From Treponema sp. UBA937 (GTDB lineage: Bacteria > Spirochaetota > Spirochaetia > Treponematales > Breznakiellaceae), in NCBI GenBank assembly GCA_002293455.1, contig DBDH01000023.1:1-11324 (forward strand): a DNA stretch of 11,324 bases, written 5' to 3'. Below the pieces are notes generated by a model that was given only the letters and a program-made list of their open reading frames with translations, made no database searches and was not told where the DNA came from. Positions 1-7,060 of the stretch are shown here, one piece after another. How positions within the stretch are numbered: the stretch's first letter is position 1; the number at the start of each line of letters is the position of its first letter. The position numbers and the translations under genes were made by a program.

Positions 1-8
1 CACAATTT

Positions 9-2480
9 TTAGGACAGGCTCAACGCTATCGCAAATACTTCCTCAAACCGTGATACGGGATGGAACTGAATGCCTTTTTTTATGTGTTCCGGTATTTCAT
101 CCAAATCGCGTATATTTTGTTTTGGAATGATGATCTGCGTGCAGTTGTTTCTTCGGGCGGCGATGGTTTTTTCTTTGAGTCCGCCTATCGGAAGCACCTG
201 TCCGGTTAAGCTCAATTCGCCTGTCATTGCAAGACGATTGATGATCGTTTTGTTCAATATGAGCGAAAGGAGGGCCGTTGCCATCGTGATTCCCGCGGAA
301 GGACCGTCTTTCGGCGTGGCTCCTTCGGGAATATGCAGATGGATATGATTTTTTGTAAACCACTCTTTATCGACGCCGAACTTTTCGATGGCGAGTTTTC
401 TGGCATAAGTCATAGCGATTGTTGCGGATTCTTTCATGGTATCGCCCATTTTTCCGGTGAGGGTAAGACCTTCCTGGCCGGGCAGAGAAATGGCTTCAAT
501 AACGAGGGTATCTCCGCCAAGGCTCGTCCACGCGAGACCGACAGACATTCCGGGGCGGTCAGCCAGTTTTACTTCTTCTTCAGGGAAAATGGGTTTCCCC
601 AAGAGTTTTTCGACAAGAGCATTATTGATAGAAAATTTTTCTTCCGGAATTTGTTTCATCTCATCTTTTTTTGCTTCGGACATTACATCCGGTTTTTTGT
701 CATTTACTTTTTCAGATTCCTCGATTCCGCCAGCTTTTTCTTTTACCGCTTCGTTATTCAGAAGCGTTTCCCTGTCATCAATAACTTGTTTGGCGAGTTT
801 CCGGTGAATCTTATTCAGGTTCTTTTCAAAGTTGCGGACTCCGGCTTCGCGCGCGTATCCGTTGGCGATATGGAAAAGCGATTCTTTGCTGTATTTTACT
901 TGATTTTTTTTCAAGCCGTTTTTTGCTAAGCTTTTCGGAATGAGATAACGCTTAGCAATTTCAATTTTTTCCGTATCAATGTAACCGGGAAGCTGAATCA
1001 CTTCCATGCGGTCCAAAAGCGGCATGGGAATATTGTCGAGCGTATTTGCGGTAACAATAAAAAAGATATGCGACACATCGAAAGGAAGATCGAGGTAATG
1101 ATCGCGGAACGCGTCGTTTTGTTCGGGATCGAGAACTTCAAGAAGCGCGCTGGAAGGATCGCCCTGAAAACTGGAACCCATCTTGTCGATTTCATCGATC
1201 ATGAAAACCGGCGCTTTGTTTTTTACGATTTTGAGTCCCTGAATGATTTTTCCGGGCATGGCGCCGATATAGGTCCGGCGGTGTCCTTTGATTTCAGCTT
1301 CATCGCGCATACCGCCCACGGAGAAACGGAAAAACTCTTTTCCCAAAGCGCGCGCTATCGATTTGCCGACAGAAGTTTTTCCCACGCCGGGAGGTCCCAC
1401 GAGACACACGATAGAACCTTTGTTGTCTTTCCGCAATTTACGGACGGCAAGATATTCCAGAATCCTGTTCTTCACATCTTCCAGACCGTAATGATCTTTT
1501 TCCAAAATCTCCGCGGCGCGCTTTATATCCAGATATTCCGGCGGCGGATCTAACCAGGGAAGACTAACGATTGTATCAAGATAGTTTCTCGTAACGATAA
1601 ATTCGCTTGAGTTGGGATCCATCAGACTGAACTTCTCAAGTTCCTGCTCAGCCGTTTCCTTAATTTCTCCTTCAAATTTGAGTTCCTCAACCTTTTCTTT
1701 AAAACGCTGATACTCGGAACTTTTGGCATCGGTGGTCATGCCGAGCTCTGCTTTAATTGCTTTGAGTTCTTCTTTTAAGAAATACTCCCGCTGGGATTTT
1801 TCAATTTTTTCGTTGATTTCCCGCTGGATTTTTTTCTGAATCCGCAGAAGTTCCTGTTCCTTTTTGATGTAAACCAAAACTTGTTCCATCCGTTTTCGGA
1901 CATTGAGGATTTCAAGGATTTTCTGTTGTTCGGTTTTGTCAATGTTGAGGATACTGGCAATAAAATCGGCGATTTTTCCGGGCTGATCAATGTTGATCAT
2001 GTTCAGCCGCATTTCCTCGGAAAAGAGAGGGTTATTCTCGGAAATCTGCTTCATTTCACTGATGAGCGCGCGGGTAAGAGCTCTCACTTCGATAGTATCG
2101 CTTCCTTCATCTTCCTGATATTCCACAGCCGCTACAATCGGGTTTGCGGGATGCAGCGTTTTCTTTATTTGAAAACGTTTCAGGGTAGAAATAAAAATAT
2201 TTACACCGCCGTCGGGCAGGTTGATCTTCTTTACGATTTTTGCCGCGGTTCCTACTCGGTAAAGGTCGTCAATTGTAGGAGTGTCGCTGTCGTTTTTTAG
2301 CATGATCAAGCCAATAAGAGAGTCTCCCGCTACAACGTCGTCAATAACTTTTACGTCATTAGGATTGCCTATCATAATGGGCGTGAAAATCCCCGGAAAA
2401 ATCGGCCGGCCCATAAGAGCCACGAGCGGTAATTTATTCGGCAAAATCTGGTCAATAGGTACAACACTTTGATCGGACAT
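9..2480 (-). CDS. lon: ATP-dependent protease Lon (LonA type, endopeptidase La)
   Basis: Cytosolic AAA+ serine protease that unfolds and degrades damaged and regulatory proteins as a hexamer. Using the 823-aa start, the order is a LonN substrate-binding domain (about 15-200), a coiled-coil-rich segment (about 200-290), the AAA+ module and the protease domain. Walker A GPPGVGKT lies at 362-369, Walker B has D429/E430 in VFMIDEIDKM, and the arginine finger is R491 in LLDRME. The catalytic dyad is S728 (DGPSAG) and K771 (GGLKEK). These are 43 residues apart, as in E. coli Lon. A Lys/Glu-rich linker of about 55 residues (567-622) joins the ATPase and protease parts and makes the protein longer than E. 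coli Lon (784 aa). I chose the ATG at 2480 because AAAGGA lies 8 nt upstream. The in-frame ATG at 2489 (three residues longer) has that sequence directly abutting it. The gene is divergent from the ECF operon. All catalytic residues are present and the family assignment is certain. Confidence 0.98.
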   Translation of the reverse strand: MSDQSVVPIDQILPNKLPLVALMGRPIFPGIFTPIMIGNPNDVKVIDDVVAGDSLIGLIMLKNDSDTPTIDDLYRVGTAAKIVKKINLPDGGVNIFISTLKRFQIKKTLHPANPIVAAVEYQEDEGSDTIEVRALTRALISEMKQISENNPLFSEEMRLNMINIDQPGKIADFIASILNIDKTEQQKILEILNVRKRMEQVLVYIKKEQELLRIQKKIQREINEKIEKSQREYFLKEELKAIKAELGMTTDAKSSEYQRFKEKVEELKFEGEIKETAEQELEKFSLMDPNSSEFIVTRNYLDTIVSLPWLDPPPEYLDIKRAAEILEKDHYGLEDVKNRILEYLAVRKLRKDNKGSIVCLVGPPGVGKTSVGKSIARALGKEFFRFSVGGMRDEAEIKGHRRTYIGAMPGKIIQGLKIVKNKAPVFMIDEIDKMGSSFQGDPSSALLEVLDPEQNDAFRDHYLDLPFDVSHIFFIVTANTLDNIPMPLLDRMEVIQLPGYIDTEKIEIAKRYLIPKSLAKNGLKKNQVKYSKESLFHIANGYAREAGVRNFEKNLNKIHRKLAKQVIDDRETLLNNEAVKEKAGGIEESEKVNDKKPDVMSEAKKDEMKQIPEEKFSINNALVEKLLGKPIFPEEEVKLADRPGMSVGLAWTSLGGDTLVIEAISLPGQEGLTLTGKMGDTMKESATIAMTYARKLAIEKFGVDKEWFTKNHIHLHIPEGATPKDGPSAGITMATALLSLILNKTIINRLAMTGELSLTGQVLPIGGLKEKTIAARRNNCTQIIIPKQNIRDLDEIPEHIKKGIQFHPVSRFEEVFAIALSLS

Positions 2481-2488
2481 GTATTCCA

Positions 2489-2494
2489 TCCTTT
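2489..2494 (-). promoter_or_regulatory. Shine-Dalgarno that decides the lon start
   Basis: On the minus strand AAAGGA ends 8 nt before the ATG at 2480. It overlaps or abuts the alternative ATG at 2489, which is too close for initiation, so the 823-aa reading is preferred over the 826-aa one. Confidence 0.6.
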
Positions 2495-2533
2495 ATTAAA
2501 AAATGAGCCGGCTCTGCCTTGAACAGCAAAGGA

Positions 2534-2557
2534 AACGGCAATATTGAAACAGCCGTT
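2534..2557 (-). repeat. Short inverted repeat in the lon 5' leader
   Basis: AACGGC and GCCGTT form a 6-bp stem around a 12-nt loop, about 55-80 nt upstream of the lon start. It would lie in the untranslated leader if the promoter call at 2609-2636 is right. It has no T-run, so it is not a terminator. It may be a leader hairpin or chance. Confidence 0.3.
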
Positions 2558-2608
2558 AAAAGCTAATCTCTAACAGCCTTACTTGTTCTTGTGTAATGCG
2601 AAGGGAGA

Positions 2609-2636
2609 ATTTTAGACTTCAACACGCTTTTTTGAA
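2609..2636 (-). promoter_or_regulatory. Candidate sigma70-type promoter for lon
   Basis: On the minus strand, TTCAAA (2636-2631) and TAAAAT (2614-2609) are separated by 16 nt. The -10 matches consensus at 5 of 6 positions and the -35 at 4 of 6. It would give a leader of about 120 nt. No heat-shock element of the HrcA/CIRCE type is visible. This is a match by eye only. Confidence 0.4.
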
Positions 2637-2703
2637 CTCCGCTTATCTTAAAATATACTGATTAAAATATCGTAAATATTTAGTCGAAAAGCAAGAGCAG
2701 TAG

Positions 2704-2721
2704 TTTCCATAAAACTGGAAA
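2704..2721. repeat. TTTCCA-N6-TGGAAA inverted repeat upstream of the ECF promoter
   Basis: A perfect 6-bp inverted repeat (2704-2709 and 2716-2721) ends 5 bp before the candidate -35 of the transporter operon. A further GTTTCCA copy lies downstream of the -10, near 2765. The position suits an operator or activator site, but the arms are short. Confidence 0.3.
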
Positions 2722-2726
2722 AATAC

Positions 2727-2755
2727 TTGTATGTAAACGATGATTAGACTATAAT
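2727..2755 (+). promoter_or_regulatory. Sigma70-type promoter for the ECF transporter operon
   Basis: TTGTAT (2727-2732) and a consensus TATAAT (2750-2755) are separated by exactly 17 nt. Transcription would begin near 2762, giving a leader of about 45 nt. That is too short for a classical vitamin riboswitch, so control of this operon is more likely at the promoter. Confidence 0.65.
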
Positions 2756-2805
2756 TTAGTATTCGTTTCCAAAATTGTATTATATGAATATTGGAGGGTA
2801 TTTTT

Positions 2806-3360
2806 ATGGAGAAAAAATTGATTTCTGTCAGAGTCGTTGTTGCAATTGGGATTGGATCGGCAATCATGTTTGTGCTGATGCGTTTTGTAGCGCTTCCTTC
2901 CGGAGTTCCGAATACGAATCTTAATCTAGCATCAGCCATTTTGACCCTTTTTGCTGCCGTGTTTGGCCCTGTTGCAGGGCTTTTTATCGGATTAATCGGT
3001 CATGCCTTGACGGATCTTACCTGGGGAAGCTTTTGGTGGAGCTGGATAATTGCCGATGCGGCTTATGGACTTTTTATAGGGCTGTTCAGAAATTTTTTCA
3101 AAATAGAAGACGGCGAATTCAAATTCAGAAATGCCGTTGTTTTCAATGTTGTTCAGATCCTTTCTAATATTGCCGCCTGGGTTTTAATTGCTCCAACGCT
3201 CGATATTCTTATGTACGGTGAACCGGCAAACAAAGTATTTATTCAAGGGTTGACTGCCGCGGGACTCAACTCCTCGGTGATACTGATTCTTGGAACCCTT
3301 CTGGCCTTTGGATATTCCAAAACGAGGACAAAAGCAGGCAGTCTGCATGTCGATGACTGA
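2806..3360 (+). CDS. ECF transporter S component, UPF0397 family
   Basis: Substrate-binding membrane subunit of an energy-coupling-factor importer, 184 aa. It is very hydrophobic, with about five to six membrane segments (roughly 7-29, 40-65, 75-95, 108-130 and 145-170). The family-like features are the PNTNLN motif at 35-40 and the FGPVAG...IGHALTD...FWWSW stretch at 53-80. These resemble the UPF0397 proteins that are often annotated as ECF-type riboflavin or unassigned vitamin S components. The first helix has small residues (A13, G15, G17), as expected for packing against EcfT. The ATG at 2806 is preceded by GGAGGG with 7 nt spacing. A TTG at 2791 would place that ribosome-binding site inside the gene and is rejected. 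The 3' end overlaps the ATPase gene. The family call is good, but the substrate is not deducible from the sequence. Confidence 0.85.
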   Translation: MEKKLISVRVVVAIGIGSAIMFVLMRFVALPSGVPNTNLNLASAILTLFAAVFGPVAGLFIGLIGHALTDLTWGSFWWSWIIADAAYGLFIGLFRNFFKIEDGEFKFRNAVVFNVVQILSNIAAWVLIAPTLDILMYGEPANKVFIQGLTAAGLNSSVILILGTLLAFGYSKTRTKAGSLHVDD

Positions 3361-5092
3361 TGCCGATACGGAGCAGGAAAACCCTCTTCCGTTGTTGTCA
3401 TTTAAAAATTTTATATTTCAGTATAAAACTCAGGCAAGTCCGACACTTCATAATATTAACCTTGATATTATGAAGGGGGAAAAGATTTTGGTTGTCGGTC
3501 CGTCAGGATCGGGGAAGACGACCTTGGGGCACTGCATTAATGGCCTTATTCCCCAGGCATTTTCCGGAATGATTCAGGGCGGCGTTTTTTTGAGCGGCAA
3601 GAGCCTGCATACAATGGGAATTTTTGATATTTCCCAAAATGTGGGCACCGTTCTTCAAGACCCCGACAGCCAGTTTGTGGGTCTGAGCGCCGGGGAAGAT
3701 ATTGCCTTTATCCTTGAAAATAACTGTGTTCCCCGGGATAGTATGCGCCAAAGAGTTTTGGACGCGTCCCGCCTTGTTCATATCGAAGATCATTTGGGAA
3801 AATCACCCCAGGATTTATCCGGCGGGCAAAAGCAGCGTGTTTCCATGGCGGGAGTTCTTGTTGACGATGTGGACATACTTCTTTTTGATGAACCCCTTGC
3901 GAACCTCGATCCTGCAACAGGAAAAGAAGCCATCGAATTGATTGATCAGCTTCACAAGGAAACCGGAAAAACAATCATCATTATTGAACACCGAATTGAA
4001 GATGTTCTGCACCGGAGCGTTGACCGGATCATCGTTATTGATGAAGGACGCATTAAGGCTGATCTTCCGCCCGCGGAACTGCTTGCCGGAAGCGTCTTAA
4101 AGGAATCTGGGATTCGGGAACCTTTGTATCTGAGCGCTCTCCGTTATGCAGGGATTGATATACACCCCGAAGATCAGCCGGATCAAATTGAAAGTCTTCG
4201 CTTTGACGCGGGGAAACTGAAAGCCTGGAAAGAGAGCCTGCCCGTACCTAAAGCGATAGAAGACCAGTCGATTTTGCTCAAGCTGGATGGAATTGGCTTT
4301 AGTTATGATGAAGCGGTATCCGGAAAACATACGCTGAATGGTATTTCACTTGATATTCACAAAGGAGAATCGGTGAGTCTTGTGGGGAAAAACGGTGCCG
4401 GAAAATCAACTCTGGCAAACATCATCTGCGGTTTTCTCAAGCCCGACAGCGGAACTCTTTTTTTTGATCAGCGGGATATGTCCGGCGACTCGATAAAAGA
4501 ACGGTCCCTTAATATCGGCTATGTCATGCAGAACCCTAATAAGATGATTTCCTTTCCTCTTCTTTATGATGAAACCGCTCTCGCACTGCGTTCCCGCGGA
4601 ATACCGGAAAACGAAGTAAAGGACAAAGTTTTTGAAACGCTTAAAATCTGCGGTTTGTACCCTTTCCGGAATTGGCCTGTGAGCGCCTTGAGTTTTGGCC
4701 AGAAAAAACGGCTGACCATCGCGTCAATTCTCGTTACGGGGCCAAAGCTGCTTATTCTGGACGAACCTACTGCCGGGCAGGATTTCAAGCATTATTCGGA
4801 GATCATGGAATTCCTTAAAACGCTTAATGAAGAACAAGGCCTTGCTTTGTTGATGATAACACATGACATGCATCTTATGTTGGAATATACTACAAGGGCG
4901 GTAGTGCTGTCTGACGGAAACATTGTTGCAAATACCAGTCCGGCATCGGTTCTTACCGATAATGATGTCGTTGAAACGGCAAACCTGAAACGAACATCGC
5001 TTTACGATTTGGCGATGAAGGCCGGAATCGGAGATGTCAGAATATTTGTGGAACAGTTTATCCGCTACGAACGGGAAAGGGGGTTCCGGTGA
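3347..5092 (+). CDS. ECF transporter ATPase with two fused nucleotide-binding domains
   Basis: Cytosolic energy-coupling subunit of 581 aa that carries both ATPase domains of the importer in one chain, so no separate EcfA and EcfA' are needed. NBD1 has Walker A GPSGSGKTT (51-59), Q104, signature LSGGQ (157-161), Walker B with D181/E182, and switch H215. NBD2 has Walker A GKNGAGKST (347-355), Q395, signature LSFGQ (448-452), D472/E473 and H506. Both sites therefore look catalytically complete. The linker of about 235-305 matches the place of the DUF3744-type segment found in UPF0397-linked ATPases. The start is ATG 3347 or ATG 3353. Both overlap the end of the S-component gene, and only a weak AGG lies upstream, so translational coupling is likely. 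An in-frame TTG at 3290 would overlap the S gene much further and has no support. The stop overlaps the ecfT start. Confidence 0.93.
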   Translation: MSMTDADTEQENPLPLLSFKNFIFQYKTQASPTLHNINLDIMKGEKILVVGPSGSGKTTLGHCINGLIPQAFSGMIQGGVFLSGKSLHTMGIFDISQNVGTVLQDPDSQFVGLSAGEDIAFILENNCVPRDSMRQRVLDASRLVHIEDHLGKSPQDLSGGQKQRVSMAGVLVDDVDILLFDEPLANLDPATGKEAIELIDQLHKETGKTIIIIEHRIEDVLHRSVDRIIVIDEGRIKADLPPAELLAGSVLKESGIREPLYLSALRYAGIDIHPEDQPDQIESLRFDAGKLKAWKESLPVPKAIEDQSILLKLDGIGFSYDEAVSGKHTLNGISLDIHKGESVSLVGKNGAGKSTLANIICGFLKPDSGTLFFDQRDMSGDSIKERSLNIGYVMQNPNKMISFPLLYDETALALRSRGIPENEVKDKVFETLKICGLYPFRNWPVSALSFGQKKRLTIASILVTGPKLLILDEPTAGQDFKHYSEIMEFLKTLNEEQGLALLMITHDMHLMLEYTTRAVVLSDGNIVANTSPASVLTDNDVVETANLKRTSLYDLAMKAGIGDVRIFVEQFIRYERERGFR

Positions 5093-5919
5093 GCCGTTTC
5101 ATGCTTTCCTATATACAGCGGGATTCTTCTATTCATCAATTAACCGGAGTAACAAAATTGATCGTGTTTATCCTTTGGTCGATTCTTGCTATGGCGGGCT
5201 TTGATACCAGAATCATGCTGATTATGAGCGGAATCGGCATTGTGTTGTTTTGTATTTCAAAAACAAAACTGAAAGAAGTTTCGTTTATTTTTAAGATGCT
5301 GCTTGTTTTTATGATTCTTAATCTTTTGGGAATTTATCTTTTCGCGCCGGAACAAGGCGTGCTTATTTACGGAACGCGGCATCTTATCTTTAACGGCATT
5401 GGACGATACACGCTTACCTGGGAACAGTTGTTTTATTCATTCAATGTACTGTTGAAATATTCGATGATTGTCCCTGCCGCGATTTTGTTGATTGTAACGA
5501 CGCATCCCAGCGAATTTGCGTCATCTTTACATAAAATTGGCGTTTCGTATTATATCGCGTATGCTTTCAGTTTAAGCCTCCGTTACATTCCGGATGTCCA
5601 GCGGGATTACCAGGCCATTTCTATGGCTCAACAGGCAAGGGGAATAGAACTTTCAAAAAAGGCTTCACTGAAGAAACGTCTAAAAGGAGCGGCGGCAATT
5701 CTTATGCCTTTGGTTTTTTCTTCTTTGGACAGAATCGACGCGATTAGCCACGCGATGGAACTGAGGAGTTTCGGCAAGGGAAGAAAAAGGACATGGTATG
5801 TTTCCGCTCCTTTTAAAAAACGGGACGCGGTCGTTCTTGTTGTTTCCTGTATGTTGTTTGTCTTGGGGCTCTGGGTTACGTACAAAGACGGCAGCAGATA
5901 TTTCAACCCGTTTTTATAA
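5089..5919 (+). CDS. ecfT: ECF transporter transmembrane subunit EcfT (CbiQ family)
   Basis: Membrane scaffold of 276 aa that links the S component to the ATPase and transmits ATP-driven movement. Hydrophobic segments lie at about 22-56, 64-86, 118-137 and 153-168, with a last one at 246-264. The cytoplasmic coupling region holds the two expected short motifs: A183-R184-G185 in AQQARGIE, and ELRSFG at 224-229, a variant of the second ARG motif. The conserved SLRYIP stretch precedes them. The GTG start at 5089 is favoured because AAAGGGGG lies 5 nt upstream and it overlaps the ATPase stop by four bases (GTGA). An ATG four codons later lacks such support. It is the last gene of the three-gene operon and converges on the pfk gene with a 16-bp gap. 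Confidence 0.93.
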   Translation: MSRFMLSYIQRDSSIHQLTGVTKLIVFILWSILAMAGFDTRIMLIMSGIGIVLFCISKTKLKEVSFIFKMLLVFMILNLLGIYLFAPEQGVLIYGTRHLIFNGIGRYTLTWEQLFYSFNVLLKYSMIVPAAILLIVTTHPSEFASSLHKIGVSYYIAYAFSLSLRYIPDVQRDYQAISMAQQARGIELSKKASLKKRLKGAAAILMPLVFSSLDRIDAISHAMELRSFGKGRKRTWYVSAPFKKRDAVVLVVSCMLFVLGLWVTYKDGSRYFNPFL

Positions 5920-5935
5920 CTGGCAAAAAGCGCCG

Positions 5936-7060
5936 TCAGGTTTCTATCCCCATGCAGGTTCCTACCGCGAGGGCGGTATCGATCATGAAGTGATTTTCCG
6001 GAACCGTTTTTGTTTTGTTCGCGGGGACGATTAAATCCACAGAGCCCATTCCGCCGTTTTCGAGACATACCATTCTGCCGTACTTTCCCTGGGCAAGAAG
6101 ATCGGCTGCCGCGGTTCCAAGCGCGGTTGCCAGAACTCTGTCGGACGCGCTGGGAATGCCGCCTCTTTGCATGTATCCTAATACGGTTGCCCTTGTTTCC
6201 ATACCCGTTTCTTCTTCTATTTCATGAGCAACCCGGTAGGCAATGGATGGAGAAGCTGTTTTTTCACGGAATTTTTTCCGGTCTTTTTTCTCCATGACGG
6301 CTTCTTCTATCGACATGGCTCCTTCGGCGACAACAACTATCGAAAAGCCCTTTCCGCTTTGGAATCGATGCATAAGATGTTTCCCGATAGCTTTTATATC
6401 GTAAGGGATTTCCGGAAGCAGAATAACATCCCCGCCGCCGGCAACGCCTGCGTGAAGGGCAAGCCATCCTGATTTGTGACCCATGAGTTCTATCACAATA
6501 ACCCGGTTATGACTTTGAGCCGTGGAATGAAGCCGGTCAACCGCTTCCGTACCGACAGCCAGCGCCGAATGAAAGCCAAAACTCCGTTCGGTTCCGACAA
6601 TATCATTATCGATGGTTTTGGGAAGCCCAACCACATTAAGGCCTTCCTGAGATAAAAGATAGCCGGTGGTGTGCGTCCCGTTGCCTCCCAGAATAACCAA
6701 ACAGTCCAGGTTTAACTTTTGATAATGTTCTTTGATGAGTGCAATGTTATCGTTTTCTACAAGATTATGAAATTCATCGTGTTTTAGTTTAAACGGTTTT
6801 TCCCGGCTGGCGCCAAGAATGGTTCCGCCCCTGAGCAGAATCCCCGAAAAATCTTCCTGCCGCAATATTCTAAAATCACCGTTGATGAGTCCCGCGTATC
6901 CCTTGGCAATTCCTACGGCAGTCATCCCGTAACGGTCGTAAGCGGCCCGGCATACCCCGCGTATCGCCGCGTTCAGTCCGGGGCAGTCGCCGCCGGCAGT
7001 TAATATCCCAAAAGTTTTTGTTTTGCTTTCCCGTTTCACATCATCCCTCTTTTCTTTCAT
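5936..7060 (-). CDS. pfkA: 6-phosphofructokinase, Pfk family A
   Basis: Phosphorylates fructose 6-phosphate to fructose 1,6-bisphosphate in glycolysis, in the cytosol; 374 aa. Recognisable parts are the N-terminal GILTAGGDCPGLNAAIRG (17-34), the nucleotide region GGNGT (125-129), and PKTIDND (147-153) with the catalytic Asp D151, equal to E. coli D127. HNRVIVIELMGHKSGWLA follows (184-201), and the sugar-phosphate region VLGYMQRGG is at 293-301. G128 matches E. coli G104, typical of ATP users. K148 matches the position that is Gly in E. coli and Lys in PPi-type enzymes. N127 replaces the Mg-linked D103. The phosphoryl donor is therefore probably ATP but is not settled. The ATG at 7060 shares one base with the stop of the upstream gene. 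A GTG at 7039 has the better ribosome-binding site (AGAGGG) and would give 367 aa. Confidence 0.95.
   Translation of the reverse strand: MKEKRDDVKRESKTKTFGILTAGGDCPGLNAAIRGVCRAAYDRYGMTAVGIAKGYAGLINGDFRILRQEDFSGILLRGGTILGASREKPFKLKHDEFHNLVENDNIALIKEHYQKLNLDCLVILGGNGTHTTGYLLSQEGLNVVGLPKTIDNDIVGTERSFGFHSALAVGTEAVDRLHSTAQSHNRVIVIELMGHKSGWLALHAGVAGGGDVILLPEIPYDIKAIGKHLMHRFQSGKGFSIVVVAEGAMSIEEAVMEKKDRKKFREKTASPSIAYRVAHEIEEETGMETRATVLGYMQRGGIPSASDRVLATALGTAAADLLAQGKYGRMVCLENGGMGSVDLIVPANKTKTVPENHFMIDTALAVGTCMGIET

Larger units (their letters stand above)
2481..2805. other. Divergent intergenic region between lon and the ECF operon
   Basis: This 325-bp gap holds no credible gene. It is AT-rich, above all on the ECF side (about 2640-2805). 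It contains a candidate promoter for each direction, a short inverted repeat in the lon leader, a TTTCCA/TGGAAA inverted repeat just upstream of the ECF -35, and a GAGCCGGCTC palindrome at 2505-2514. I saw no CIRCE element and no recognisable FMN, TPP or cobalamin riboswitch core. Confidence 0.7.

Noticed and set aside
333..1553. Long open frames on the plus strand inside lon (333-929 and 1068-1553)
   Set aside because: They lie wholly antisense to a certain Lon coding region, have no recognisable domains or ribosome-binding sites, and are Phe/Arg-rich as expected for the mirror of a real gene.
2505..2514. GAGCCGGCTC palindrome in the lon leader
   Set aside because: A 10-bp palindrome with no spacer makes only a 3-bp hairpin. 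The T-run after it leads straight into the lon ribosome-binding site, so a terminator there makes no sense without an attenuator, for which there is no other evidence.
2490..2640. Heat-shock control element (CIRCE or sigma32-like) before lon
   Set aside because: No TTAGCACTC-N9-GAGTGCTAA is present. A TTGAAG followed by CCCTTCGCAT is only a loose sigma32 resemblance, and this sigma factor is not expected in Treponema-like organisms.
2791..2805. TTG start at 2791 for the S component
   Set aside because: It would put the GGAGGG ribosome-binding site inside the coding region; the ATG at 2806 has ideal spacing.
2640..2805. Vitamin riboswitch before the ECF operon
   Set aside because: The region is AT-rich, the predicted leader is about 45 nt, and no conserved FMN, TPP or cobalamin box could be found by eye.
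3290..3346. TTG start at 3290 for the ECF ATPase
   Set aside because: It overlaps the S-component gene by about 70 bp with no ribosome-binding site, and the extra residues do not belong to the ATPase fold.
5915..5945. Terminator between ecfT and pfk
   Set aside because: CTGACGGC...GCCAG on the minus strand gives only about 3-5 interrupted pairs and no T-run follows.
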